This document shows, piece by piece, positions 48,541-59,878 of a stretch of 64,000 nt of DNA. Every line of letters begins with the position of its first letter. Position 1 is the first letter of the stretch. The stretch is taken from assembly GCF_022808325.1 (NCBI RefSeq), contig NZ_JALGCL010000003.1, positions 186,001-250,000 of the forward strand, read 5' to 3'. Under the pieces are notes generated by a model that was given only the letters and a program-made list of their open reading frames with translations, was not told the origin of the DNA and did not search any database. Both the position numbers and the translations under genes were made by a program. The DNA comes from Cognatiluteimonas sedimenti (GTDB taxonomy: Bacteria; Pseudomonadota; Gammaproteobacteria; Xanthomonadales; Xanthomonadaceae).

Positions 48541-50003
48541 GCGGGCCGGCGGTGAACCGGCTGGGCATCCCGCGCGGCTTCGGCAAGCATGATTTCCGGC
48601 GGATCGCCGAACGCGGCTTCGGCGACGGCCACAATTCGTACACGCACTCCATGGCGTGGTTCAAGGGCCGCCTCTACGTCACCACGATGCGCGACAACTT
48701 CGCGCTGATGCGCTCGCGGCTGTCGCTGGGCATCGACATGTGGCCGGTCGAGTGCCCGCAGGATCCGTTCGAGCTGGACCTGCGCGCGGAGATCTGGGCC
48801 TACGATCCCCTGGCCGACAGCTGGGAGCGCGTGTTCAAGTCGCCGATGATCACCGGCAGCCACGGCAAGCAGATCCCGCGCGACATCAGCTATCGCGCCA
48901 TCGCGGTCTACGATCGCGACGGCGCCGACCCGCAGAAGCTGTTCATCAGCACCTGGTCGCCGGCGCGCGGACCGGGGCCGGTGATCATGGCGACCGAGGA
49001 CGGCCGCAACTTCGAGGTCACCTGCGAGCCCGGCCTGGTCGGGTTGCCGGTGACCACGATCCGGTCGATGGTGCCGTTCAAGGGCAAGCTGTACACCACC
49101 CCCGCGGGTTCGCGCGGCGGCAACACCAATGTCTCGGGGCATTCGGTGATCTACGAAAGCAGCGATCCGGCGCGCGGCGGCTGGCAGCCGGTGAGCGACT
49201 TCGGCTTCGGCGACGTCGGCAACAAGTCGCTGCACGAAGTGTGCGCCTGGGGCGACCACCTCTACGTCGGCACGCTCAACCACGCCGGCTTCCAGCTGTG
49301 GCGCAGCACCTGCGAAGGCGACGCGCCGTACCTGTGGGAGCGGGTGCTGGAACAGGGAGCGGGCCGTGGGCCATTGAACCAGGGCGTGCTCAGCCTGTTC
49401 CCGTTCAAGGGCAGCCTGTACATCGGCACCGGGATCCAGGGCGGCGGCATCGACCGCCAGAACAACATCGGCCCCGGCGCCGCGGAACTGATCCGGCTGC
49501 ATCCTGACCTGAGCTGGGACCTGATCGTCGGCACTCCACGCGACACGCAGCAGGGCCGCAAGGAACCGCTGTCGGGCCGGCTGGCCGGCTTCGACAACTT
49601 CTTCAACGGCTATTTCTGGCGCATGTGCGAGCACGACGGCTGGCTGTACATGGGCACGTTCGAATGGAGCAGCATCCTGGGCTACGTCAACCGCAGCCGC
49701 TGGCCCGGAGCCTTCGCCGATGTCGTCGCCCACGTCGGGCCGCAGAACATCCTCGACTACCAGTCCGGGTTCGACCTGTACCGCAGCTTCGACGGCGAGA
49801 ACTGGGTGCCGGTCACCACCAACGGCATGGGCAATCCGTACAACATGGGGTTGCGCACGCTGGCCTCGACCCCGCACGGCCTGTTCATGGGCACCGCCAA
49901 CCCGTGGGGGCCGAAAATCATGCCGCTGGACGGCTCAGGCTACGTCCACAATCCACGTGGCGGCTGCGAGGTCTACCTGGCCTCGCACGACCCCCGGCCG
50001 TGA
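48537..50003 (+). CDS. Propeller-like protein of unknown function in the synthase operon
   Basis: A 488-aa protein without a signal peptide. Repeated blade-like segments include MAWFKGRLYVTTMRD, MVPFKGKLYTTPAGS, CAWGDHLYVGTLNHAG, LFPFKGSLYIGTGIQGG and CEHDGWLYMGTFEW, each with a W/F-x-G-x-LY-x-T/G pattern typical of beta-propellers. Internal aromatic and acidic residues are abundant, but no known catalytic motif is visible. Translational coupling (ATGA) to the hydrolase argues for a role in the pathway, perhaps lipid or glycan binding or a cyclase-like step. Function not assigned. Confidence 0.8.
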   Translation: MSGPAVNRLGIPRGFGKHDFRRIAERGFGDGHNSYTHSMAWFKGRLYVTTMRDNFALMRSRLSLGIDMWPVECPQDPFELDLRAEIWAYDPLADSWERVFKSPMITGSHGKQIPRDISYRAIAVYDRDGADPQKLFISTWSPARGPGPVIMATEDGRNFEVTCEPGLVGLPVTTIRSMVPFKGKLYTTPAGSRGGNTNVSGHSVIYESSDPARGGWQPVSDFGFGDVGNKSLHEVCAWGDHLYVGTLNHAGFQLWRSTCEGDAPYLWERVLEQGAGRGPLNQGVLSLFPFKGSLYIGTGIQGGGIDRQNNIGPGAAELIRLHPDLSWDLIVGTPRDTQQGRKEPLSGRLAGFDNFFNGYFWRMCEHDGWLYMGTFEWSSILGYVNRSRWPGAFADVVAHVGPQNILDYQSGFDLYRSFDGENWVPVTTNGMGNPYNMGLRTLASTPHGLFMGTANPWGPKIMPLDGSGYVHNPRGGCEVYLASHDPRP

Positions 50004-50144
50004 CCGCGGCGCAGGCGAAACCCAGGCTGAACGCCGCCGCCGGCGGCGGTCGCGGGCATCACCCGGACGTGCCTTGCGGTGTGCAAGTATCGCCGGCGCA
50101 ACCGATGGCGGCCTTCGCCGCCATGTCACCGAGGATGGAAGCCG

Positions 50145-51095
50145 ATGATGGTCTCGTCGATGGGAAAGCTCATGGTCGCCCTGGTGTTGACGGGCGTGAT
50201 GATGGCGCCGGCGTGTTCCGGCCAGAACATGCGTGACCGCTTCAAGCAACGGATGGCCGAGCGCCGCGCGGCCGGCCCTGCCGACGGCCAGCCGCGCCGG
50301 GCTGGTCGCATGGAGCCGGTGGTGCTGCCCAACGGCGCGCAACTGGAACGCGATCTTGCCTACGGTCCGGATCCGGAACAACGCATGGACGTGTACCGGC
50401 CGGCGAACGCGCGCAACGCACCGGTCATCTTCATGGTGCATGGCGGCGGCTGGGCGCGCGGCGACAAGGAAGCCGCGGGCGTGGTCAACAACAAGGTCGA
50501 GTACTGGCTGCCCAAGGGCTACCTGGTGGTGTCGGTCGGCTACCGGCTGGTGCCGCAGGTAACCCCGCTGGGCGAAGCCGACGACATAGCGCGCGCGCTG
50601 GCGTTCGCCCAGGGCAGGGCGAAGGCTTGGGGTGCCGATCCGTCGCGCTTCGTGTTGATGGGCCATTCCGCCGGCGCGCACCTGGTCACCCTGCTGAGCG
50701 CGGATCCGTCGATCGCCACCCGCGCCGGCGCCGGCTCGTGGCTGGGCACCGTCTCGCTGGACAGCGCCGCATACGACGTGGTCCAGATCATGGAGCAGCA
50801 GCATTTCTCGCTCTACGACAAGGCCTTCGGCAACGACCGCGAGCTGTGGCGCGCGGCCTCGCCGACGCTGCGCCTGAGCCGCGCGCCGGTGCCGATGCTG
50901 CTGGTGTGCTCCAGCCGGCGCGCCGACGCCTGCGCGCAGGCCCAGGGCTTCGCCAGCAAGGCCACCTCGCTGGGCGGCAAGGTCCAAGTCGCGCCGATCG
51001 ACCTGCGTCACGGCAACATCAACGCGCAGCTGGGCACGCCCGGCGAGCTCACCGCGCGGGTCGACGCCTTCCTGCACTCGCTGGGATTGCCGTAG
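50145..51095 (+). CDS. Exported alpha/beta hydrolase (esterase, BD-FAE/carboxylesterase type)
   Basis: A 316-aa protein with an N-terminal signal (MMVSSMGKLMVALVLTGVMM) and a possible but non-canonical lipobox at Cys24. The core has the oxyanion motif MVHGGGWARGDK, nucleophile GHSAGAH, and a C-terminal IDLRHGNIN supplying His. The start ATG 50145 follows GAGG; an in-frame ATG at 50079 would add 22 Arg-rich residues. It lies 141 bp after the propeller gene on the same strand, so it may be the operon's last member or have its own promoter. It probably acts in the periplasm. Confidence 0.82.
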   Translation: MMVSSMGKLMVALVLTGVMMAPACSGQNMRDRFKQRMAERRAAGPADGQPRRAGRMEPVVLPNGAQLERDLAYGPDPEQRMDVYRPANARNAPVIFMVHGGGWARGDKEAAGVVNNKVEYWLPKGYLVVSVGYRLVPQVTPLGEADDIARALAFAQGRAKAWGADPSRFVLMGHSAGAHLVTLLSADPSIATRAGAGSWLGTVSLDSAAYDVVQIMEQQHFSLYDKAFGNDRELWRAASPTLRLSRAPVPMLLVCSSRRADACAQAQGFASKATSLGGKVQVAPIDLRHGNINAQLGTPGELTARVDAFLHSLGLP

Positions 51096-51136
51096 ACGGC
51101 GGGGCCGCAGCGGCGTTTCCCGTGACCTTCGTTCGC

Positions 51137-51163
51137 CCGTGGCCGCGCATTGCGCGGCCACGG
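51137..51163. terminator. Hairpin terminator between convergent genes
   Basis: Perfect 12-bp stem CCGTGGCCGCGC / GCGCGGCCACGG with a 3-nt loop, followed on the plus strand by CGCGTTT. It lies between the end of the synthase cluster and the end of icd and may serve both. Confidence 0.6.
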
Positions 51164-51230
51164 CGCGTTTGCCCGGCGTGATCCGGGCTGCCGCGCCGGT
51201 GCGATCGCGCAGCCGGCGCCCGCCGCGCGG

Positions 51231-53907
<2,677 letters not shown>

Positions 53908-55206
53908 GTGTACACGGTTGATGCGGTGGAACAACGGGTCATCGGCGTGATCGCCGACCTGACCCGCGATTGGGACGTCGAAATCGAAGGCGGCATGACC
54001 TCCGACACGACCATGGTCGGGGATGTCGATTTCGCGTCGATCGACTTCATCCAGATGGCGGTCGCCATCGAGAGCGAGTTCAAGACCAAGCTCGGTTTCC
54101 AGGACCTGCTGATGCAGGGCGGGAAATACGTCGACGACGTGACCGTGCGGCAGATCGCAGAATTCGTCGCCGGGCGCCTGAACAACGGCGTGCCCGCGGC
54201 CCCCGCCAGCCCGGCGGTGGGCGAAACCCAGCGCGTGACCTCGGTCCCGGAAGCGCAGCGCGTCACCGCCGCGATGCTCGACAGCTTCCGCGGCCGCTTC
54301 CCGGTGCGCGACCTGCACGACGACGGCACGCCGAAGAACGAACGCGCCGTGTTCGTGCTCTCGCCCCCGCGCTCGGGTTCCACCCTGCTGCGCATCCTGC
54401 TGGCCGGCAACTCCAGGCTGTTCGCGCCGCCGGAACTGCACCTGCTGCCGTACCGGACCATGGCCGAGCGGCGCAAGGCGCTCACCCGCCCGCACACCGA
54501 CCACCTGCTGGAGGGCGTCGCGCGCGCGCTGATGCAGCTCAACGGCTGGGACGCGGCGCGGGCGCTGGCGTTCGTCGCCGACTGCGAGCAGCAGGGCATG
54601 ACCACCAAGGCGTTCTACCGCGAGCTGCAGGCGCCGCTGCAGGGCGAGCGGCTGCTGGTGGACAAGACGCCGTGGTACATCGTCGACGTCGACATCCTCA
54701 AGCGCATCGACCGCGATTTCGTCGATCCGCTGTACATCCACCTGGTGCGCCATCCGCTGGGCATGGTGCGTTCGTACGAGGAATCGTCGATGCAGCGCCT
54801 GCTGCCGCCGAGCGCGGCGCAGGACGGCGGCATCGGCAGCCGCGAGCTCGCCGAGCTGACCTGGCTGCTGGCGCAGCAGAACACGCTGGAGATCTCGAAG
54901 CAGGTGCCTGCGGGGCGCTGGCTGCAGGTGCAGTACGAGGACCTGGTGGTCGAACCAGAGGCGGTGCTGCGCCGCGTCTGCGACTTCATCGGCATCCCCT
55001 ACGAAAGCGCGATGGCCAACCCGTACGACGACATGGACCGGCGCATGACCGATGGCGTGGCCAGCGCGTCGCGCATGAGCGGCGACCTCAAGTTCCACCT
55101 GCACAACGCGATCAATCCCGATGCCGCGGTGCGCTGGAAGCGCTTCTACTCCGAGGACGTGCTGGGCAGCCCGACGCGGGAACTGGCGGCGGCGCTCGGG
55201 TACTGA
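53908..55206 (+). CDS. ACP-sulfotransferase fusion protein
   Basis: A 432-aa protein. Residues 1-90 form an acyl carrier domain with candidate phosphopantetheine Ser44 in [10 protein letters not shown] (ASI instead of the usual DSL). Residues about 130-430 form a sulfotransferase: phosphosulfate loop SPPRSGST (152-159), [11 protein letters not shown], and the 3'-phosphate-binding [13 protein letters not shown]-like segment. GTG 53908 is preceded by GGGGAAG; ATG 53878 is an in-frame alternative (442 aa). ACP-ST fusions are known from curacin-type PKSs, where a beta-hydroxyacyl chain is sulfated. It lies beyond icd but matches the synthase cluster in theme. Confidence 0.85.
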   Translation: MYTVDAVEQRVIGVIADLTRDWDVEIEGGMTSDTTMVGDVDFASIDFIQMAVAIESEFKTKLGFQDLLMQGGKYVDDVTVRQIAEFVAGRLNNGVPAAPASPAVGETQRVTSVPEAQRVTAAMLDSFRGRFPVRDLHDDGTPKNERAVFVLSPPRSGSTLLRILLAGNSRLFAPPELHLLPYRTMAERRKALTRPHTDHLLEGVARALMQLNGWDAARALAFVADCEQQGMTTKAFYRELQAPLQGERLLVDKTPWYIVDVDILKRIDRDFVDPLYIHLVRHPLGMVRSYEESSMQRLLPPSAAQDGGIGSRELAELTWLLAQQNTLEISKQVPAGRWLQVQYEDLVVEPEAVLRRVCDFIGIPYESAMANPYDDMDRRMTDGVASASRMSGDLKFHLHNAINPDAAVRWKRFYSEDVLGSPTRELAAALGY

Positions 55207-55297
55207 GCCGCGCGGCGGTTGGTGTCCGGCTGCAGCGCGTTGGTGGCATGTGCGCGGCCGCGGGGGACCGCGAAGGCGTGCCCGGCTACAGCGGCCC

Positions 55298-55314
55298 GGC
55301 GCAGGCTCCCATGG
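55298..55314. repeat. 17-bp intergenic repeat, copy 1
   Basis: GGCGCAGGCTCCCATGG, exactly repeated at 56289-56305, between the ACP-sulfotransferase gene and the bidirectional terminator. The second copy is also intergenic. Confidence 0.55.
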
Positions 55315-55346
55315 AAAAGGGCGCGATCCTGCGATCGCGCCCTTTT
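55315..55346. terminator. Bidirectional rho-independent terminator
   Basis: Perfect 14-bp stem AAAAGGGCGCGATC / GATCGCGCCCTTTT with a 4-nt loop. It carries A and T tracts on both sides, so it can terminate both convergent genes (sulfotransferase and lipoprotein). Confidence 0.85.
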
Positions 55347-55369
55347 CGTTTCCGCCGTGGCGGCGGGCG

Positions 55370-55855
55370 TTACTTGACCTCGAACTCGCGGGTCTGCACC
55401 ACCATGCCGCCGCTGGAGATTTCCAGCGTGTACTTGCCGGCCGGCCAGCCGTCGGGCTTGCTGATGCTGAAGTCGGTCACCTGCGGGCCGGCGGCCACCG
55501 CCTTGTCCTGGGTGTCGACCACCTGGCCGTCCTGGAAGGTCCACTTCGCGGTGAGGTTGCCGGCGCTGGCGCCGTCGGTGGCGACCGAGGCATGGATCGT
55601 GTCGGTGGTGGCGAAGCTGGTCATCGGCGCGGCGACGCGGTTGTCGGCGCCGACCGCGTTGCCGAGATCGACCGTGGTCACCGCCATCGCCGCCGGTGCC
55701 GGGGCAGGTTCGACCGGGGCCGGCGTGGTCGGCGCGGGCGTGCTGGCCGGCGGCGGGGTGTCCGCGGTGGTGTCGGCGTTCTTCTTGCAGCCGACCATCG
55801 CCAGGCTGGCGAACAGGGTGGCCGCGAGCGCGGCATGCAGTGGATTGCGGGTCAT
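55370..55855 (-). CDS. Putative lipoprotein with beta-sandwich-like domain
   Basis: A 161-aa exported protein. The signal peptide ends SLAMVGC (Cys23). A Pro/Ala/Thr-rich linker (about 30-60) is followed by a compact domain with alternating strands ([46 protein letters not shown]), suggesting an immunoglobulin-like fold. Function unknown. It is 21 bp downstream of the LysM gene, on the same strand. Confidence 0.75.
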   Translation of the reverse strand: MTRNPLHAALAATLFASLAMVGCKKNADTTADTPPPASTPAPTTPAPVEPAPAPAAMAVTTVDLGNAVGADNRVAAPMTSFATTDTIHASVATDGASAGNLTAKWTFQDGQVVDTQDKAVAAGPQVTDFSISKPDGWPAGKYTLEISSGGMVVQTREFEVK

Positions 55856-55876
55856 GGGTGGTTCTCCTGGGGGGAT

Positions 55877-56260
55877 TCAATCGTTGATGGCGGGGAGCCT
55901 GAGCACCTGGCCGGGCTTGATCAGGTCGGGGTCGTCGAGCTGGTCGCGGTTGGCGTCGAAGATCGCGTGCCAGCGGCTGGCCTTGCCGTAGTGGTGCTGG
56001 GCGATGGCCGAGAGCGTGTCGCCCTTGCGCACGGTGTAGCCCTGCTCGCCGGCGCCGCCACCGCCACCACTGTCCCCGGGCACGGTGTCGACGTGGCCCT
56101 GGACGTTGGAGAAGTCGGGCCTGCCGCTCCCGCCGCCAACAGGCACCGTGCCGGCGTGGCCGCGGACAGTGGAGAAGTCGGGCTTGCCGGTCCCGGTGCC
56201 GGCGCTCCTGCTGGGCTGCAGCGAGAGGTCGTCGGGATCCTTCGGGGTCTGCGGGGTCAT
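55877..56260 (-). CDS. LysM-domain protein with tandem short repeats
   Basis: A 127-aa protein. The C-terminal LysM domain (about 74-125, YTVRKGDTLSAIAQHHYG ... LIKPGQVLRLP) binds N-acetylglucosamine polymers. Ahead of it are two near-identical units, GKPDFSTVRGHAGTVP and GRPDFSNVQGHVDTVP, separated by Gly-rich spacers. No signal peptide is seen, so it may stay cytoplasmic, like YgaU-type LysM proteins. It probably forms an operon with the downstream lipoprotein gene. Confidence 0.82.
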   Translation of the reverse strand: MTPQTPKDPDDLSLQPSRSAGTGTGKPDFSTVRGHAGTVPVGGGSGRPDFSNVQGHVDTVPGDSGGGGGAGEQGYTVRKGDTLSAIAQHHYGKASRWHAIFDANRDQLDDPDLIKPGQVLRLPAIND

Positions 56261-56288
56261 GGTGCGGGCCTCCTGCGCCGTCTTGGCT

Positions 56289-56305
56289 GGCGCAGGCTCC
56301 CATGG
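56289..56305. repeat. 17-bp intergenic repeat, copy 2
   Basis: Exact second copy of GGCGCAGGCTCCCATGG in the LysM-queF spacer. It could be part of a dispersed REP-like family of this genome. Confidence 0.55.
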
Positions 56306-56354
56306 CGCGTGTTAAGGATGGATCGCGCCGGCGTGAAACCACGGCGCGCAAGGC

Positions 56355-57170
56355 TTACTGCCGCGGGTCGCGCGCCGGCATGGGTGGCGTGCAGCCCGGC
56401 GTCGCCCGCCACGGATTGATGTCCAGGCCGCCACGGCGCGTGTAGCGCGCCTCCACCGACAGCGCTTGCGGCCGGCAACGCGCCAGCAGGTCGACGAAGA
56501 TCCGTTCCACGCATTGCTCGTGGAATTCGGCGTGGTCGCGGAACGAGACCAGGTAGCGCAGCAGTCCGGCGCGGTCGATGCGCGGGCCGCGATAGGCGAT
56601 GCGCACGCTGGCCCAGTCCGGTTGCCCGGTCACCGGGCAGTTGGACTTGAGCAGGTCCGAGCGCAGGGTTTCGTCGGCGATGTCGTCGTCGTCGCCATGC
56701 AGCAAGCCGGCGTCGGGGGGGCCGTAGTGGTCGATGGCGATGTCGAGCCCGTCGAGCAGGACCGCGTCGCGGTCGTCCGCCGCTGCCGGCACGCCGTCGG
56801 CCACCGTCACGGCGCCACCCGCGGCGCGCGACAGATCGTCGGCGATGCGCGCGCGGACCGCGGCGACATCGGCGAAGCGGCTGGCGTTGAACGAGTTGAA
56901 GTAGAGCTTGAGCGATTTGGATTCGACCAGGTTCGGCGTGTCGGCCGGGACCGACAGGGTCATCGTCGCCACCACCGGCTTGCCGCGCAGGTCCAGCCAC
57001 GACAGTTCGTAGGCGTGCCAGCGATCCATACCGATGAATGGAAGCGCGTCGTCGGCGGCGATCCCGAGCGCGGCGCGGCCCAGCGTGCGCGCGATCGGGT
57101 ACAGCAGCGAGGCGTCGTAGCCGCTCGGATAGGCGACGTGGCGGCCCAGCGGGAGGTCGTGCGTGGTCAT
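56355..57170 (-). CDS. queF: NADPH-dependent 7-cyano-7-deazaguanine reductase QueF
   Basis: Reduces preQ0 to preQ1 in queuosine synthesis. The 271-aa, two-domain (YqfO/E. coli-type long) form has the QueF motif [13 protein letters not shown] (from Glu83) in the N-terminal half. Catalytic Cys178 lies in [11 protein letters not shown] and the substrate-contact [16 protein letters not shown] follows. The length matches the long QueF class. It is transcribed alone, 28 bp downstream of zapE. Confidence 0.95.
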   Translation of the reverse strand: MTTHDLPLGRHVAYPSGYDASLLYPIARTLGRAALGIAADDALPFIGMDRWHAYELSWLDLRGKPVVATMTLSVPADTPNLVESKSLKLYFNSFNASRFADVAAVRARIADDLSRAAGGAVTVADGVPAAADDRDAVLLDGLDIAIDHYGPPDAGLLHGDDDDIADETLRSDLLKSNCPVTGQPDWASVRIAYRGPRIDRAGLLRYLVSFRDHAEFHEQCVERIFVDLLARCRPQALSVEARYTRRGGLDINPWRATPGCTPPMPARDPRQ

Positions 57171-57198
57171 GCCCGGATTTTACCTTGCGGGTCGCGGC

Positions 57199-58296
57199 TC
57201 AGCCGCGGTGTTCCTGCGCCAGGTATTCGCACGATCGCATTTCGATCAGTCGCGACGCGGTGCGCTCGAAGGCCGCGGCCAGGCGCTCGCCGGCATACAG
57301 GGCGGTCGGCGGCGCGGCGGCGGTGCACACCAGGTTGACGTGGCGGTCGTAGAGCTCGTCGACCAGGGTGACGAAGCGGCGCGCGGCATCGTCGCTGCGC
57401 GCATCCATCACCGGGATGCCGCCGAGCAGCACGGTGTGGAATTCGCGTGCGATCTCGATGTAGTCGGCGGCCGCGCGCGGGCCTTCACAGAGTGCGGCGA
57501 AATCGAACCAGGCCATGCCGTCGCCGCGCGCGCGCACGCCGATGCGGCGGCCGTCGAGCTGGATCCCGGCATCGCGGTGGGCGTCGCCGCCGCCCAGTTC
57601 GTGCCAGCGCGAGGCCAGCCATGCGTCGGCATCGGCGTCCAGCGGTTGCCGGTACACCGGTGAACGCGTCAGCGCGCGCAGCCGGTAATCCTGCGGGCTG
57701 TCCAGGTGCAGCACCGCGCAGTGGCGCTCGAGCAGCGCGATCGCGGGCAGGAATCGCGCGCGCTGCAGGCCGTCGTGGTACAGCTGCGACGGCGGCGTGT
57801 TGGAACTGGTCACCAGCACCACGCCTTCGGCGAACAGGCGTTCGAGCAGGCGCCCGAGCAGCATCGCGTCGCCGATGTCGCTGACGAAGAACTCGTCCAG
57901 CACCAGCACCCTCAGCTGCGCGCGCCATTCGCGCGCGATCGCCCGCAACGGATCGCGCTGGCCGGCATGCGCGCGCAGTCGCTCGTGCACCGAGCGCATG
58001 AAACGATGGAAATGGGTGCGGCGCTTCTGCGTGATCGGCAAACCGTCAAAGAACAGGTCGATCAGGAAGGTCTTGCCGCGGCCGACGCCTCCCCACAGGT
58101 ACAGCCCCCGCGGGGTTTCCGGGTCGCGCCCGAACAGGCGCCCGAGCACCCCGCCGGGCAGCGGTTCGCACAACGCGGCGTGGATGCGGTCGAGCTCGCG
58201 CAGCACGGGGTGCTGCGCCGGGTCGTCCTGCCAGTCGCCGCGGGCGATGCCGGCGGCATAGCGCTGCGAAGGCAGCGCGCCGTCAGCCTGGGCCAT
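57199..58296 (-). CDS. zapE: Cell division protein ZapE (AFG1-like ATPase)
   Basis: A 365-aa P-loop ATPase associated with late cell division and FtsZ stability. Motifs are Walker A LWGGVGRGKTFLIDLFF, HFHRFMRSVHERL, Walker B VLVLDEFFVSDIGDAML, and the AFG1-typical TSNTPPSQLYHDGLQRARFL. It overlaps the upstream hydrolase gene by 14 bp and precedes queF. Confidence 0.94.
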   Translation of the reverse strand: MAQADGALPSQRYAAGIARGDWQDDPAQHPVLRELDRIHAALCEPLPGGVLGRLFGRDPETPRGLYLWGGVGRGKTFLIDLFFDGLPITQKRRTHFHRFMRSVHERLRAHAGQRDPLRAIAREWRAQLRVLVLDEFFVSDIGDAMLLGRLLERLFAEGVVLVTSSNTPPSQLYHDGLQRARFLPAIALLERHCAVLHLDSPQDYRLRALTRSPVYRQPLDADADAWLASRWHELGGGDAHRDAGIQLDGRRIGVRARGDGMAWFDFAALCEGPRAAADYIEIAREFHTVLLGGIPVMDARSDDAARRFVTLVDELYDRHVNLVCTAAAPPTALYAGERLAAAFERTASRLIEMRSCEYLAQEHRG

Positions 58297-58975
58297 GCGC
58301 GGTGCCGGCCGCGGCCGCCGGCGCCGGCAGGAATGCGCGCACGCCGTGCTTGATCGCGCCGCGCAGGTCCATCAGCTTGCGGTGGAAGAAATGGCCGGTG
58401 TCGGGCATCCGCACCAGTTCCGGGGGCTCGGGCAGGCGCGCGGTCCAGTCGGCCACCTTCTGCGGGTCGACGATCTCGTCGGCATCCCCCTGCAGCACCA
58501 GCCACGGGCAGGTCGGCGGCACGATCGCGGCGAACTCCCAGCTGCGCCCGACCGGCGGCGCGATCGAGACCAGCACCGCCGGCTGCAGTTCCGCGGCCAG
58601 TCGCAGCGACACGTAGGCGCCGAAGCTGAAACCGGCCAGCCACAGCGCCGCATCCGGGCGCTGCGCCCGCACCCAGGCGGCAACCGCGCGCAGGTCGTCG
58701 CTTTCGCCGTCGCCATCGTCGAAGCTGCCCGCCGAGTTGCCGACGCCGCGGAAGTTGAAGCGCACCGTGTCCAGGCCGAGTTCGCGCAGCGCGCGCGCGG
58801 CCATGGTCACCACCTTGTTGTGCATGCTGCCGCCCTCGGTCGGCAGCGGGTGGCAGACGATCGCGACCGCCGGCCGCCGCGGTGCATCGCCAAGGTCCAC
58901 CGCCAGCTCGAGCGCGCCGACGGGGCCGTCGAGCTGCAGCGTGGAAGATTCCGTGGGAAAGGCGGGCGCGGGCAT
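58283..58975 (-). CDS. Alpha/beta hydrolase, COG2945 type
   Basis: A 230-aa cytoplasmic hydrolase with CHPLPTEGGSMHNKVV, FNFRGVGNSAG, nucleophile GFSFGAYVS, QGDADEIVDP and DTGHFFHRKL (catalytic Asp and His). This small family is widespread and lacks a firm substrate. The start MPAPAFPTE at 58975 is favoured over 59032 because the latter adds Arg-rich residues. Its 3' end overlaps zapE, so the two share a transcript. Confidence 0.88.
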   Translation of the reverse strand: MPAPAFPTESSTLQLDGPVGALELAVDLGDAPRRPAVAIVCHPLPTEGGSMHNKVVTMAARALRELGLDTVRFNFRGVGNSAGSFDDGDGESDDLRAVAAWVRAQRPDAALWLAGFSFGAYVSLRLAAELQPAVLVSIAPPVGRSWEFAAIVPPTCPWLVLQGDADEIVDPQKVADWTARLPEPPELVRMPDTGHFFHRKLMDLRGAIKHGVRAFLPAPAAAAGTAHGPG

Positions 58976-59047
58976 GCGCCCATGATAGCCGCGCGGCCGC
59001 AGCCGGGCCCGTGATCGCGCCGCGGTGGCCACGCTGCTGCAACGAAA

Positions 59048-59069
59048 ACGGCACCCCTGCGGGTGCCGT
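59048..59069 (-). terminator. Rho-independent terminator after cytochrome c5
   Basis: Stem ACGGCACCC / GGGTGCCGT (9 bp, 4-nt loop). Read on the minus strand it is followed by TTTCGTT, 28 bp after the cytochrome stop. Confidence 0.75.
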
Positions 59070-59096
59070 CTGGCGGTGACGCGTGGCGGCTCCGCG

Positions 59097-59615
59097 TTAC
59101 TTGATGTTGGCCAGCATCCAGTCGACCGTGGCGATCACCTGCTCGTCCGTCAGCGCCGGATTGCCACCCTTGGGCGGCATCACGAAGCCATCGGGACCGG
59201 TGTAACCCTCGATCGCGTGCTTGTGCAGCGTGTCCTTGCCCTGCGGCAGGCGCGCGGCCCAGTGGGCCTTGTCCAGCGTCGGCGCGCCGCCGGCGCCCGA
59301 CGTGTGGCAGCCGGTGCACAGGTTGCCGAAGATCACGCCGCCATCGAGGGTGCCGCCGTAGGCGACCTGCGACGCCGCCGCCGCGGCCGCCGAGGCACTG
59401 GCCGCCGCCTGCGCCGCGGCGCCAGTGGCGCCGGCGTAGACCGCGCCGATCGGGGCGATCCGGGCCTGCGTGCGCTGCGCGGCCTGCGGCGAAACCTCGG
59501 TCGGGATCAGCCCGTTGAGGTGCGAGGCCAGCAGGATCAGCCCCAGCGTGACCACCACCAGGAAGCCCAGCACCAGCGAGAATTTCTTCAGGAAGTCGAG
59601 GTCGTAATTGCGCAC
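59097..59615 (-). CDS. Membrane-anchored cytochrome c5 family protein
   Basis: A 172-aa electron carrier. From GTG 59615 ([18 protein letters not shown]) it has one N-terminal transmembrane anchor, an Ala-rich linker, then a single haem c site CTGCH and the axial-ligand region VMPPKGG, as in cytochrome c5/c555. It is periplasmic, probably feeding a terminal oxidase. The ATG upstream at 59690 would run to the tRNA gene boundary and adds atypical residues. Confidence 0.9.
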   Translation of the reverse strand: MRNYDLDFLKKFSLVLGFLVVVTLGLILLASHLNGLIPTEVSPQAAQRTQARIAPIGAVYAGATGAAAQAAASASAAAAAASQVAYGGTLDGGVIFGNLCTGCHTSGAGGAPTLDKAHWAARLPQGKDTLHKHAIEGYTGPDGFVMPPKGGNPALTDEQVIATVDWMLANIK

Positions 59616-59690
59616 GATCCACCCAATCAGTCGCGGCCTGGCCGCTGTATGCGTTTGAAAGACCGGCAAGCCGAGCCAGCAGCGGAACAA

Positions 59691-59767
59691 TGGCGCGCCC
59701 GGAGGGATTCGAACCCCCGACCAATGGCTTCGGAAGCCACTACTCTATCCGGCTGAGCTACGGGCGC
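59691..59767 (-). tRNA. tRNA-Arg (anticodon CCG)
   Basis: On the minus strand a 7-bp acceptor stem GCGCCCG / CGGGCGC, D-arm with AGCTCAGCCGGATAGAG, anticodon loop TTCCGAA (anticodon CCG) on stem GTGGC/GCCAT, and T-loop GGTTCGAATCC. The 3' CCA is encoded (59691-59693). It reads CGG arginine codons, frequent in high-GC genomes. Confidence 0.97.
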
Positions 59768-59878
59768 GGGGGCCGTTCCGTGGCGGTCGAGCAAGCCGCG
59801 GGGCCCGCATTCTCGCATGATTGCCCGAACCTGCGCGAACGGCGCCGGCGGTTCCCGGGCTTGCTAGGCTGGTCGACG

